Source: Geothrix sp. (lineage in GTDB: Bacteria; Acidobacteriota; Holophagae; Holophagales; Holophagaceae). From it: DNA of 53,132 bases. How positions within the stretch are numbered: the first letter of the stretch is position 1; each line of letters opens with the position of its first letter. The stretch covers positions 1 to 53,132 of the forward strand of contig JAVBYJ010000032.1 in assembly GCA_030824075.1 (NCBI GenBank), written 5' to 3'. Both the position numbers and the translations under genes were made by a program. Below, piece after piece: positions 1 through 8,267 of the stretch. Below the pieces are notes generated by a model. The model searched no databases, had not been told where the DNA came from, and saw only the letters and a list, made by a program, of their open reading frames with translations.

Positions 1-2
1 TC

Positions 3-992
3 GGTCCCACCCTTCCCGCCCGGGTCAAGGCCCTCTACGCGGATGTGGGAGATCTGGTGCGGGCCGGGCAGCTCCTAGCGGATCTGGATCCCGTGGATCT
101 GGATGAACGGGTGAGTTCCAGCGCCGCCGCCTCCGAGCGCGGCCGCAGCGCCGTGGCCACAGCCGAGGCCCAGGCACGGGATGTTCGGCAGCGGCGTGAT
201 CTGGCCGCCATCGAGGCCAGACGCAACCAGGAGCTGGCGCGGGGGGGCATCGTGAGCCAGAGTTTCCTGGACGCCAAGCTGCTGGAGCAGGCTTCCACCG
301 AATCCCAGCTGGTGGCGGCGGAAGCCGCCGTCACTGCGGCCAAGCGGGATTTCGACAGGCTCTCCGCGGACCTCGGAGGTCAGCGGCAACAGCGGAAGAA
401 CTTCCGCCTTTTCGCGCCCAGCGATGGGCGAGTGACCTCCAGAGAGGCCGAACCCGGTTCCACGGTGATCGCTGGACAGGCCGTGCTGAGGCTGGAGGAC
501 CCCAACAGCCTGTGGGTGACAGTCCGCCTGGACCAGGGCCGTTCGGCAAGTCTCCAGGCTGGCCTTCCCGCGGATATCGTCCTCCGCTCTCAACCCAACC
601 AGTCCTTCCGAGGCCAAGTGGCGCGCGTGGAACCTATCAGCGACAGCATTACGGAAGAACGCATCGCCCAAGTCACGTTCGAAGCACTCCCCCCGGGGAC
701 CACCACGAATGAGATGGCGGATGTGACCATCCGTGTGCCCTCCGTGCCCCACGTACTGACCGTGCCCAATGCCTGCCTCCGGTCCCGCGGGGTGCATAGG
801 GGGGTGTGGGTGCGCCGGGGCAGTCGCCTCCAGTTCTTGCCCGTGCAGGTGGGAGCTGAGGGCATGGATGGCGAGGTCCAGATCCTCCAGGGGTTGAAGG
901 AGGGGGACGAGGTGGTGGTGTACTCCGAGCGTGAGCTGGAGGAGAACGAACGCGTCAAGGTGGTGCCGAGCCTGGAGGGCCGCAAGCGATGA
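3..992 (+). CDS. Periplasmic adaptor (membrane fusion protein) of an ABC-type efflux system, 5' end cut off
   Basis: The reading frame is open from the left edge, so the signal peptide and true start lie outside the window; 329 residues are visible. It shows HlyD/MacA-type architecture. A first biotinyl-lipoyl half (GDLVRAGQLLADLD) is followed by an Ala/Glu/Gln-rich helical hairpin of about 90 residues. A second lipoyl half (FAPSDGRVTSREAEPGS), a beta-barrel segment (LWVTVRLDQG) and a C-terminal membrane-proximal domain ending in EGDEVVV complete it. In this family the protein bridges an inner-membrane transporter to a TolC-like channel. The stop overlaps the permease start (ATGA), and an ATPase follows, so this is a MacA/DevB-like adaptor of a three-gene operon. 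An internal GTG at 45 could be mistaken for the start but falls inside the lipoyl domain. The substrate cannot be told. Confidence 0.88.
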   Translation, partial: GPTLPARVKALYADVGDLVRAGQLLADLDPVDLDERVSSSAAASERGRSAVATAEAQARDVRQRRDLAAIEARRNQELARGGIVSQSFLDAKLLEQASTESQLVAAEAAVTAAKRDFDRLSADLGGQRQQRKNFRLFAPSDGRVTSREAEPGSTVIAGQAVLRLEDPNSLWVTVRLDQGRSASLQAGLPADIVLRSQPNQSFRGQVARVEPISDSITEERIAQVTFEALPPGTTTNEMADVTIRVPSVPHVLTVPNACLRSRGVHRGVWVRRGSRLQFLPVQVGAEGMDGEVQILQGLKEGDEVVVYSERELEENERVKVVPSLEGRKR

Positions 993-2182
993 TCAGCCTC
1001 GCTGGGCGCGACATCCTCCACTCCTGGAGCAAGTTCGTGTTGACTGGGCTGGGACTGGGCCTGCTCATTGGAGCCACCCTCACCATGGCCGGTGTGTACC
1101 GGGGCATGGTGGATGATGCGGAGGTGCTGCTGCAGAACAGCGGGGCAGATCTCTGGGTGGTCCAGAAGGACACCCTGGGGCCTTATGCGGAGCCATCGAG
1201 CCTTCCCGATGACCTTTACCGCGGCCTCCTCGGCTTGCCAGGTGTGGCTCAGGCCGCCAATGTCACCTACCTCACCATGCAGGTGCGCAAGGGCGATACC
1301 GATGTGCGCGCCATGGTGGTGGGATTCAAGCCCGGACAGCCCGGCGCGCCTGGCTTCCTGACCTCGGGACGCCAGATCACCCGCAGCCACTTCGAGGCCG
1401 TGGCGGATCAGATGACCCGGTTCAAGGTGGGGGATCGCATCCGCATCCGGCGCCAGGACTACACCGTGGTGGGGATCACCCGCCGCATGGTTTCTTCGGG
1501 CGGCGATCCCATGGTGTTCATCCCTTTGAAGGATGCCCAGGAGGCGCAGTTCCTAAAGGACAACGACGCCATCCTGGCCAGCCGCGCCCGCAACGCCGCC
1601 AATCCCGCCTTCAACCGGCCCGGCGTGCCGGGGCTCCTGGACGCCGTCAATGCTTCCCAGACAAGCAATCACAGCGTCAACGCGGTGCTGGTGAGAGTGG
1701 CCGAAGGCCATGATCCGGTGGCGGTGGCTCAGACCATCCGCCGCTGGAAGCACCTCCAGGCCTACGATCGCAAGGAAATGGAGGACATCCTCATCGCGAA
1801 ACTCATCGCCACTGCCGCCAAACAGATCGGCATGTTCCTGGCCATTCTGACCCTCGTGAGCGCCGCCATCGTGGCCTTCATCATCTATACGCTCACCCTT
1901 GGCAAGATCCGGGAGATCGCCGTGTTGAAACTCATCGGCACCCAGAACCGCACCATCGCCTCCATGATCCTTCAGCAGGCTCTCGGACTTGGGGTCATCG
2001 GCTTCCTGGTGGGCAAGATCGCCGCCACCCTATGGGCCCCGGCCTTCCCCAAGTATGTGCTGCTGCTCCCCGGGGATGCCGCCCGGGGTTTCGTCGCCAT
2101 GATGGTGGTGTGTGCCTTGGCCAGCACCGTGGCCATCCGCGCGGCGCTCAAGGTGGACCCCGCCACGGCCATCGGAGGCTGA
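989..2182 (+). CDS. ABC transporter permease, FtsX/MacB (DevC-like) family
   Basis: The protein has 397 residues. One N-terminal transmembrane helix (about residues 12-35) is followed by a periplasmic MacB-type core domain of roughly 230 residues. Three C-terminal helices (about 275-300, 325-347 and 362-385) form the FtsX domain, with the coupling-helix-like stretch GKIREIAVLKLIGTQNR after the second helix. Four helices with a large extracytoplasmic domain is the mechanotransmission type of permease, which drives an adaptor rather than passing substrate through the membrane. The ATG overlaps the adaptor stop by four bases and the ATPase begins immediately after, so the three are co-translated. 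The family assignment is firm; the substrate is unknown. Confidence 0.9.
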   Translation: MISLAGRDILHSWSKFVLTGLGLGLLIGATLTMAGVYRGMVDDAEVLLQNSGADLWVVQKDTLGPYAEPSSLPDDLYRGLLGLPGVAQAANVTYLTMQVRKGDTDVRAMVVGFKPGQPGAPGFLTSGRQITRSHFEAVADQMTRFKVGDRIRIRRQDYTVVGITRRMVSSGGDPMVFIPLKDAQEAQFLKDNDAILASRARNAANPAFNRPGVPGLLDAVNASQTSNHSVNAVLVRVAEGHDPVAVAQTIRRWKHLQAYDRKEMEDILIAKLIATAAKQIGMFLAILTLVSAAIVAFIIYTLTLGKIREIAVLKLIGTQNRTIASMILQQALGLGVIGFLVGKIAATLWAPAFPKYVLLLPGDAARGFVAMMVVCALASTVAIRAALKVDPATAIGG

Positions 2183-2183
2183 C

Positions 2184-2936
2184 ATGGACCAGGGGACCGG
2201 CATCCGGATCGAAGGACTGTGGAAACGTTACGGAGAAGGGGGCGCCGCCATGGATGCGCTCAAGGGCGTGGACATGACCGTCGCGCCGGGAGAAGTGGTA
2301 GGACTCATCGGCCCCAGTGGATCAGGCAAGACCACCCTTCTGAAATGCCTGGGGGCCGTCATCGAACCCACCCGAGGTCGCATGACGCTGGGTGGAGAGG
2401 TCATCTATGACGCGGGCTGGAAGATCAAGGACCTGCGCACCCTCCGCCGCGACCGCATCGGCTTCATCTTCCAGGCGCCGTACCTGATCCCTTTCCTGAG
2501 TGTCACCGACAATGTCGCCCTGCTGCCCATGCTGGCGGGGCAGCCCAACGATCAGGCTCGCGAACGGGCCCTGGAACTGCTCCAGGCCATGGATGTGTCC
2601 CACCGGGCCCAGGCCGAGCCTTCCTCTCTTTCGGGAGGCGAACAGCAGCGCGTCGCCATCGCCCGGGCCCTGGCCAACCGGCCTCCGGTCATCCTGGCCG
2701 ACGAGCCCACGGCCCCTCTGGACAGCGAGCGCGCCCTCACCGTGATGCGCATCCTCCATGACATGGCCAGCCAATATCAGACGGCCATCATCGTCGTCAC
2801 CCACGATGAGAAGATCATCCCCACCTTCAAACGCATTTACCGGATCCGGGATGGGCAGACCTTCGAGGAGGCCGGAGAGGGACGGGACATCTCGAATGGC
2901 CAGGAGCCCTCGAAGCGGGTCGATCAGCCCGCATAA
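2184..2936 (+). CDS. ABC transporter ATP-binding protein (MacB/LolD/DevA-like)
   Basis: The protein has 250 residues, counted from the ATG one base after the permease stop; the open frame extends upstream but that part overlaps permease coding sequence. It has a Walker A motif GPSGSGKT (43-50), a Q-loop around [14 protein letters not shown], the signature LSGGEQQR, Walker [13 protein letters not shown] and the H-loop VVTHD. The LolD/MacB/FtsE subfamily resemblance fits the FtsX-type permease upstream. It energises export by the adaptor/permease pair. The C-terminal 25 residues after RIYRIRDGQ are poorly conserved in type. The operon ends here, followed by a strong hairpin. Confidence 0.92.
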   Translation: MDQGTGIRIEGLWKRYGEGGAAMDALKGVDMTVAPGEVVGLIGPSGSGKTTLLKCLGAVIEPTRGRMTLGGEVIYDAGWKIKDLRTLRRDRIGFIFQAPYLIPFLSVTDNVALLPMLAGQPNDQARERALELLQAMDVSHRAQAEPSSLSGGEQQRVAIARALANRPPVILADEPTAPLDSERALTVMRILHDMASQYQTAIIVVTHDEKIIPTFKRIYRIRDGQTFEEAGEGRDISNGQEPSKRVDQPA

Positions 2937-2960
2937 CGATCCGCTCCCTTGTTCCGGCGT

Positions 2961-3000
2961 ACAGAAAGGGCCCCCACTTTTCAGCAGGGGCCCTTTCTGT
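2961..3000. terminator. Hairpin between convergent ABC-ATPase and qNOR genes
   Basis: A perfect 14-bp inverted repeat (ACAGAAAGGGCCCC at 2961-2974 with GGGGCCCTTTCTGT at 2987-3000) with a 12-nt loop lies between two genes that end facing each other. It has no clear T-tract on either side. It is probably a bidirectional transcription-end or RNA-stabilising hairpin rather than a textbook intrinsic terminator. Confidence 0.6.
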
Positions 3001-3040
3001 GTGAACCCTCATAGGAATTTGAGTTCAAAAAACAGGTGTA

Positions 3041-5272
3041 TCAGTCCTCAGCAACCGCCAAGACGGGAGCCACCGCGGCATCTTTGGGCACGGAGACCAT
3101 CACTTCCGCATTCCTCCAGCCCCAGGCCCCGATGACGGCCTTGAAGGTGAAGATGATCACGGCCAGGGCTCCGAGACCGAAGAGCACATCGCCGGGCATG
3201 CGCAGCCAGGTGAAGGTGCGCATGAGGGGGCTTTGCACCACGGCGGCGCTGCGGGCATACCAGGTGCCGTGTTCGAGGCTCTGGGCGATCTGGTAGAAGC
3301 CGCTGGGGATCAACGAGAACACCAGCATGAGCATCAGGCCCAGGTTCAGGTTCCAGAAGCCGACCCTCAGCCATTTCTCGTCCCAGGCCTTGTCGGGCGT
3401 CATGCCCCGCAGCGAGAAGAGCATGAGCGAGATGGCAAGGAAGCCATAGACGCCAAAGAGCGCGGCATGGCTGTGGATGGGCGTGGTGTTAAGCCCCTGG
3501 CCGAAGTAGAGCACCGAGGGCGGGTTGATGAGCATGCCGAAGACACCGGCGCCCAGCAGGTTCCAGAAACACACCGCCGCGAAGAACTTGAAGGGCCATT
3601 CATAGCCGCTGCCAAGGGCCTTGCCGGCCTTCAGGCTCATGGCGATCTCGAACCCCACGATGGTGAGGGGCACGATCTCCAGGGCGCTGAACACGGAACC
3701 CAGGGCCGCGATGGAGGCCGGGGAACCCGTGTAATAGAGGTGGTGGAAGGTGCCGATGACGCCGCTGCCCAGGAACAGGCCCATGGAGAGGCTCACGGCA
3801 CGCAGCGCGGTGCTTTCGCGCAGCAGACCCATGCGGGTGGAGAGCAGCGCGATGGCCACGGTGGCGAAAACTTCAAAGAAGCCCTCCACCCAGAGGTGGA
3901 CCACCCACCAGCGCCAGTACTCGGCCATGGCGATGTGGGTCTCCCGGGTGTACATGAAGCCCGCAGAGTAGAAGAGCGGAATGGCGATGGCCGATAGCAC
4001 GAAGAGCTTGAGCAGGCCCAGACGACCCGCCTCACCCTTCAGTGCGGGAATCAGGGCGCGCACCACCAGTACCAGCCAGCCGATCATGCCCACGGTCAGG
4101 AGGATCTGCCAGAGGCGGCCCAGTTCGACGTATTCATAGCCCTGGTGCCCCAGCATGAAGGAACCCGACAGCTTGCCCAGAATGGCCTGATGGCTGCCGG
4201 CCAGAGCCCCGACCACGACCACCACCAACGCGACCAGCAGGCCCGCCACGCCGAGCCACTGGCCCTTGGGCTCCTTGGCACTGAGCTTGGGGCCCAGATA
4301 GAGGCCGGTGGCCAGCCAGCAGGTGGCGATCCAGAAGACGGCCAGCTGCAGGTGCCAGGTGCGGGAGGCGGCATAGGGCAGGATGCGGGAGAGGTCCAGA
4401 CCGTAGAGGCCGTTGCCTTCCACGGCATCGTGGGCGGTCAGGACGCCCATGCCGATCTGCACCAGGAACAAGGCCATGGCCACGGCGAAGTAGAGGGCCG
4501 ACCAGCGCTGGCTGGGGGTGGCTGGGGCCGCCGGGATGGGTTTGGGTTCAGGGAATTCCTCGGCGGGCTGGCTGGCGTGGTGCCACACCATGAGGCCCAC
4601 GCCCAGGATCAGGAGGATGATGGACAGGATGCTCCAGAGGTGGCTGATGGGCGTGATCGTGTTGCCCACCAGGGGTTCCTGGGGCCAGTTCTGGGTGTAG
4701 CTGTGATCCGCGCCGGGACGGCGGGCCGCAGCGGACCAGGCCGTCCAGAGCCAGAAGTCGGCCACGCGCTCGCCCTCCTGCATCGTGGGAATCCAGCGGG
4801 CCGGGATGGCGGCGCCCTTGTCCCCTTCAAACGCGATCTTTGCCAGTTCAGCGCGGGTCTTCAGATACGCAGCCGCCTGGGCGGTTCCCAAGGTCAGCGT
4901 GCCCGTGGATGATTCATACCTATTGTTCTGAAATATAGATACTGTGCTGGCCCTGGCGTCCGCGGCGGAGCCACCCTGGGCCTGCACCCCACCAAGGGTG
5001 TGTTCGGCCCACTGGTGCAGCGCCTTGGCGGACCAGTCGGGCGCGAGATACGCGCCGTGACCCCAGATGGAACCGATGTGCTGCCCCCCATGGCCGAGGT
5101 AGCTGACCTGGCCTGCGAGGATCTGACCCGGCCCCACCAGCAGGGTGCCGTCCTCAGCCACCACCCGCTGCGGAATGGGAGGCGCGTTCTGGGCGATCTG
5201 CCGCCCACCCAGCCCCAGCACCCCGAAACCCGCCAGGAGCACCAGCAACACCAACCACCATCGTGCCTTCAT
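3041..5272 (-). CDS. norB: Quinol-dependent nitric oxide reductase (single-subunit NorB/NorZ)
   Basis: The protein has 743 residues; the chosen ATG at 5272 has GGAGG eight bases upstream, and the longer open frame lacks such a site. It reduces two NO to N2O with quinol electrons at the cytoplasmic membrane. An N-terminal helix and a soluble domain of about 200 residues (with SIFQNNRYE near the middle) are typical of qNOR and replace the NorC cytochrome. About 13 further helices follow. Conserved heme-copper-type positions are visible: HLWVEGFFEVF (iron-B histidine and nearby glutamates), FHHLYYTG (the His pair) and HSHAALFG (heme b region). No accessory nor genes or denitrification genes are adjacent, so a NO-detoxification or terminal respiratory role is equally possible. 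A dyad in the promoter region may be the regulator site. Confidence 0.95.
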   Translation of the reverse strand: MKARWWLVLLVLLAGFGVLGLGGRQIAQNAPPIPQRVVAEDGTLLVGPGQILAGQVSYLGHGGQHIGSIWGHGAYLAPDWSAKALHQWAEHTLGGVQAQGGSAADARASTVSIFQNNRYESSTGTLTLGTAQAAAYLKTRAELAKIAFEGDKGAAIPARWIPTMQEGERVADFWLWTAWSAAARRPGADHSYTQNWPQEPLVGNTITPISHLWSILSIILLILGVGLMVWHHASQPAEEFPEPKPIPAAPATPSQRWSALYFAVAMALFLVQIGMGVLTAHDAVEGNGLYGLDLSRILPYAASRTWHLQLAVFWIATCWLATGLYLGPKLSAKEPKGQWLGVAGLLVALVVVVVGALAGSHQAILGKLSGSFMLGHQGYEYVELGRLWQILLTVGMIGWLVLVVRALIPALKGEAGRLGLLKLFVLSAIAIPLFYSAGFMYTRETHIAMAEYWRWWVVHLWVEGFFEVFATVAIALLSTRMGLLRESTALRAVSLSMGLFLGSGVIGTFHHLYYTGSPASIAALGSVFSALEIVPLTIVGFEIAMSLKAGKALGSGYEWPFKFFAAVCFWNLLGAGVFGMLINPPSVLYFGQGLNTTPIHSHAALFGVYGFLAISLMLFSLRGMTPDKAWDEKWLRVGFWNLNLGLMLMLVFSLIPSGFYQIAQSLEHGTWYARSAAVVQSPLMRTFTWLRMPGDVLFGLGALAVIIFTFKAVIGAWGWRNAEVMVSVPKDAAVAPVLAVAED

Positions 5273-5332
5273 CGGAACCTCCATCAGGGCGGATCTGCTC
5301 GCCGGACAGCAGTGTTCCATAAATTTCTATAT

Positions 5333-5352
5333 TTAAGACCAAGTATTCTTAA
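5333..5352. promoter_or_regulatory. Dyad upstream of norB, candidate operator
   Basis: Perfect inverted repeat TTAAGA / TCTTAA with an 8-nt spacer, in an AT-rich patch (about 5316-5356) that stands out from GC-rich surroundings, 60 bases upstream of the norB start. A TTGTGA half-site reminiscent of CRP/FNR-family boxes follows at 5354-5359. It may bind an NO-responsive regulator (NsrR, DNR or HcpR type), but the repeat matches none of those consensus sites well. Confidence 0.35.
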
Positions 5353-5482
5353 TTGTGATCCAGGGCACGCTCCCCTGGAGACCAGGGCCCCTCCCTGCCC
5401 TGGCAAAACCACTGGCCGGCCAGGGCAGATTCCAAGTACCTTGGGCTTGGTTCTTCCGGTCTGTGAAAGGGAATCCCCGTCC

Positions 5483-5923
5483 ATGGCTCACCCTGCGCTT
5501 CTGCCCGTCGTCCTGACCTGCAACACGGATCTGCGCTTCATTGACCTGATCCAGGTGGTGGGCGCCGAATTCCTCAAGCACCTCAGCTTCACCCAGGAGG
5601 ACGGCGAGCGCTTGTGGCTGGCGATCCAGGAGGGCATCGCCAACGCCATGCGGCACGGCAACAAGCTGGACAAGGACAAGCCCGTGAAGGTGACCTTCAC
5701 CCCCCGGGTGGACCGCTTCGAGATCCGCATCGAGGATCGGGGCCCTGGTGTGGACCTGGATTCCCTCCCGAACCCGAACCTTCCCGAGAACCTCCTCAAG
5801 CCCGGCGGGCGGGGCGTCTATTTCATGCGCCAGGTGATGGACGAGGTCCACATGGAGCGCACGCCCGGTGGCTCCACCTTGGTACTGGTCAAGGCCCGCA
5901 AGGTGCGCGAGCCCCATCCGTGA
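5483..5923 (+). CDS. RsbW-type serine kinase / GHKL ATP-binding protein
   Basis: The protein has 146 residues from the ATG at 5483, preceded by GAAAGG. It is a single HATPase_c domain: N-box EGIANAMRHGN, G1 box EDRGPGVD, then a Gly-rich lid GGRGVYFMRQVMDEV. Length and motif layout match anti-sigma-factor kinases (RsbW, SpoIIAB, BtrW), which bind a sigma factor or phosphorylate an STAS antagonist. Neither an STAS protein nor a sigma factor is adjacent, so the partner is elsewhere or this is a stand-alone ATPase. The stop overlaps the next start (GTGA), suggesting translational coupling to the transporter-like protein. Confidence 0.85.
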   Translation: MAHPALLPVVLTCNTDLRFIDLIQVVGAEFLKHLSFTQEDGERLWLAIQEGIANAMRHGNKLDKDKPVKVTFTPRVDRFEIRIEDRGPGVDLDSLPNPNLPENLLKPGGRGVYFMRQVMDEVHMERTPGGSTLVLVKARKVREPHP

Positions 5924-6543
5924 ACCAGGCAGACTGGCGCCGCAGGGCCCTCTGGCTCTCTGGATTGACCATCGCCTACAACCTGGTCGAGGGTCTGGTC
6001 TCCATGGCCTTCGGTTGGGCTGATGATTCCGTGGCCCTGTTCGGGTTCGGCGCGGACAGCTTCATCGAGGTGGGCTCAGCCCTGCTGGTGCTTTGGAAGC
6101 TGCTGGATCACGGCAACCTCGAACGCGAACGCCAGGCCACCCGCAGCATCGGCTGGCTCTTCTTGTTTCTGGGAGCTGGCATCGCCGGTGGCGCCCTCCT
6201 GCAACTCACCGCTCAGCGCCATCCACCCACCACGGTGCCTGGGCTGGTCATCTCCGCCCTGTCCCTTTCTTTCATGACCTTCCTTTGGCGGGCCAAGCTC
6301 CAGGCCGCCAAGGCCCTGGACAGCGCCACCCTGGAAGCTGACGCTGCCTGCAGCCTGGCCTGCATCCAGCTGTCCGTGGTGCTCTTCGCTGGCAGCCTGC
6401 TGTTCCTGCTCGCCCCCGCCCTCTGGTGGGTGGACGCCGCAGCCGCACTCGGCCTGGCGCTCCTCATCGGGAAAGAAGGCCTCGGCATGGTCCGCGCCGC
6501 CCGAAGCCAGACCTTCACCGGCGGCTGTGGCTGCGGGCACTGA
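5920..6543 (+). CDS. Small cation-transporter-like membrane protein (CDF-related)
   Basis: The protein has 207 residues starting at a GTG that overlaps the previous stop. Five or six hydrophobic segments are evident. The sequence resembles the transmembrane part of the cation diffusion facilitator superfamily (GFGADSFIEVGSALLVLWKL, then LEADAACSLACIQLSVVLF and WWVDAAAALGLALLIGKEG). The cytoplasmic C-terminal dimerisation domain of full-length CDF exporters is absent; instead the protein ends in GGCGCGH, which could bind a metal. Substrate is unknown. Coupling to the RsbW-like gene has no obvious functional reason. Confidence 0.75.
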   Translation: MNQADWRRRALWLSGLTIAYNLVEGLVSMAFGWADDSVALFGFGADSFIEVGSALLVLWKLLDHGNLERERQATRSIGWLFLFLGAGIAGGALLQLTAQRHPPTTVPGLVISALSLSFMTFLWRAKLQAAKALDSATLEADAACSLACIQLSVVLFAGSLLFLLAPALWWVDAAAALGLALLIGKEGLGMVRAARSQTFTGGCGCGH

Positions 6544-6546
6544 GGT

Positions 6547-6885
6547 CTAGGTGCGGGCCGGATCGTTGGTCACGCCGCACTCGGCGGGCATCCGCAGGTA
6601 GAAAATGGATGTGCCCTCGGCCTCAAGGAAGGCCAGGAGTCGTTCGGCCTCCTCGTCCGTAGCCATGAAGGTCACTTCCACCGGGAGATCGCCCGCCAGT
6701 TCAATGAAGTGGTCCGCATGGATGAGGCCACGGCGACCGAATCCGGCAATGGCCTTGAAGGCCGTGCCGCCAGGCAGCCCCAGTCGGCGGGCTTGTTCTA
6801 GCAACCATTCGTAAGCCAGGACCCCGTGGTGGGTCCGGTTCTCCTGCACGAAAAAGATCAGGTAGATGCCTTTCATGACGCACAC
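6547..6885 (-). CDS. DUF190 family protein, partner of CrcB
   Basis: The protein has 112 residues. Features typical of DUF190 are KGIYLIFFVQEN near the N-terminus, LAYEWLLEQARRLGLPGGTAFKAIAGFGRRGLIHADHFIELAGDLPVEVTFMA in the centre, and a predicted GlnB-like alpha/beta fold. DUF190 genes very often sit next to crcB, as here. The start is ambiguous: a GTG at 6885 directly follows the crcB stop with AAAGG at good spacing, while an ATG three codons later would begin at MKGIY. I used the GTG. It is in the same transcript as crcB and should be fluoride-induced with it; a regulatory role is likely but unproven in the family. Confidence 0.85.
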   Translation of the reverse strand: MCVMKGIYLIFFVQENRTHHGVLAYEWLLEQARRLGLPGGTAFKAIAGFGRRGLIHADHFIELAGDLPVEVTFMATDEEAERLLAFLEAEGTSIFYLRMPAECGVTNDPART

Positions 6886-7272
6886 TCAGCCTTTCACGAG
6901 GGCCCTCACGGTCCCCATCCCCAGGATGGTCATGGCCAGAGATCCCGCCAGATGGGCACCTATATGTCCTGCCGCCCAGGCATACTCCCCTCGGGTGAGC
7001 AGGTGTACCGCCTCCGCGGAAAAAGTGGAGAAGGTGGTGAGCCCTCCCAGGAATCCCGTGATGATGAGAAGCCTTGCTTCGGGCGCCAAGCCGGGATGCT
7101 GGGCGAAGACGGCGACGGCCACGCCCACAAGGTAGCCCCCCAGCAGGTTCGCGGCCAGGGTTCCGAAGGGCAGCGATGGCACCAGCGGGTTCAGAAGGGT
7201 GCCGAGCCCCCAGCGCAGCCACGCCCCCAGCGCCGCTCCGACACCCACCGCGAAAAACGCATAAATGCCCAT
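6886..7272 (-). CDS. crcB: CrcB/Fluc fluoride ion channel
   Basis: The protein has 128 residues with four transmembrane helices. Family marks are [13 protein letters not shown] (N-terminal Arg motif), [17 protein letters not shown] (the pore Asn region) and [17 protein letters not shown] (the Phe/Thr fluoride track). Fluc proteins act as dual-topology dimers that let fluoride leave the cell passively. A fluoride riboswitch lies directly upstream and GGAGG precedes the ATG by about 8 bases. It is followed without a gap by the DUF190 gene. The function is about as certain as sequence allows. Confidence 0.97.
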   Translation of the reverse strand: MGIYAFFAVGVGAALGAWLRWGLGTLLNPLVPSLPFGTLAANLLGGYLVGVAVAVFAQHPGLAPEARLLIITGFLGGLTTFSTFSAEAVHLLTRGEYAWAAGHIGAHLAGSLAMTILGMGTVRALVKG

Positions 7273-7341
7273 GCCTGTGTCCTCCAGGATCCACAGGCGT
7301 CATCAGCCATCCAGGCGGTTATGGGGCGGACGCCATCGCCG
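7273..7341 (-). promoter_or_regulatory. Fluoride riboswitch (crcB motif) with SD-masking hairpin
   Basis: Read on the minus strand, the leader has the ordered elements of the crcB-motif aptamer: GGCGATGG, GCGTCCGCC, ATAACCGCC, then GGCTGATGACGCC. P1 can form between GGCGUC (7334-7329) and GACGCC (7301-7296). An alternative hairpin GCCTGTG (7298-7292) with CACAGGC (7279-7273) has the GGAGG ribosome site (7285-7281) in its loop and shares the GCC of P1. Fluoride binding should therefore free the ribosome site: a translational ON switch. It begins only about 12 bases after the upstream gene's stop. Confidence 0.93.
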
Positions 7342-7352
7342 GGATCAGCCTA

Positions 7353-8267
7353 TCACTTGGCCAGTTCCCCTGCCTTCACGAAGCGCACCAGCCCCTTGCT
7401 GCGGGGCACAAGCTTCTCCAGGGCCTCCACGGTCTCGGGATAGATGTGGCCGATGATGAGCACGGATCCGTCCTTCTCCGCCAGCTTGAGGGCCCGCTCC
7501 CACTGCTTTTCCATTTCCGGGAAGGCCTTGTCGTCGTCCAGGAAGACGCGCCGCTGCACCGCCGGGATGCCCAGCTGTTCGGCCACATCGTAGGCCACGC
7601 TGTCCTTCTCGGTGCGGCTGTCCACGAAGAAATAGTTCCGCGCCTTGATTTCCTGGAGCACCCAGCCCATGCGCGTGCGGTCAGGCGTGATGCGGCTCCC
7701 CATGTGGTTGTTCACGCCCACGCGATGGGGGATGTCATCCATGGCCAGGCGGACCCGCCGACGCACGTCCGTTTCCGGCAAGGCGTAGAGGATGGCGTTG
7801 GGGCCAGGATCGCGGCCAGGGCCTGGATAACCGATAGGCTCCATGGGCAAGTGCAACATCACCTCCTTGCCCAGGCGGTGAGCGACCTCGGCGCTTTCCC
7901 GGGTGTACTCCTGATAGGGCAACACGGCCACGCTGAAGGCCACCGGCAGGCTGCACAGCCGAGTCACCAGTTCCGGCTGGATGTAGCCGAGGTCGTCGAT
8001 CACCAGGGCGAGGCGCGGGAGTTGGCGGGCGGGCTCCTGACTCTGAGGCTTGCCGGTCGCAGAGGGGGGCTTCGCCTTCGGCTCGGCGGGTTTCTTCTCC
8101 GGTTTTTTGGATTCGGGTTTGGGGGCTTCGCGCTTGGCCGGGGGTTCGCGCTTGCCGCAACCCTGCTGGCCCAGCATCAGTCCTGCACCCAGGCCCATGG
8201 CCAGCATGAGGACAGCCCAGCCCACCAGGGCCAGGGTCGAGGTGCGTTTGCCCTTGCCTCGCGCCAT
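7353..8267 (-). CDS. Divergent polysaccharide deacetylase (YibQ/DUF610 family)
   Basis: The protein has 304 residues. An N-terminal membrane anchor (about 11-33) is followed by a Lys/Pro/Glu-rich linker (about 38-80), then a NodB-like fold with LALVIDDLGY, VMLHLPMEP, GVNNHMGSRIT, NYFFVDSRT and a final VLIIGHIYPET. These motifs define the divergent polysaccharide deacetylase group, commonly found next to a CtpA-type protease and the EnvC murein hydrolase activator. It therefore probably acts on an envelope polysaccharide in the periplasm; the substrate is unknown. Its start overlaps the stop of the S41-like gene (TGATG), so the two are co-translated. Confidence 0.88.
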   Translation of the reverse strand: MARGKGKRTSTLALVGWAVLMLAMGLGAGLMLGQQGCGKREPPAKREAPKPESKKPEKKPAEPKAKPPSATGKPQSQEPARQLPRLALVIDDLGYIQPELVTRLCSLPVAFSVAVLPYQEYTRESAEVAHRLGKEVMLHLPMEPIGYPGPGRDPGPNAILYALPETDVRRRVRLAMDDIPHRVGVNNHMGSRITPDRTRMGWVLQEIKARNYFFVDSRTEKDSVAYDVAEQLGIPAVQRRVFLDDDKAFPEMEKQWERALKLAEKDGSVLIIGHIYPETVEALEKLVPRSKGLVRFVKAGELAK

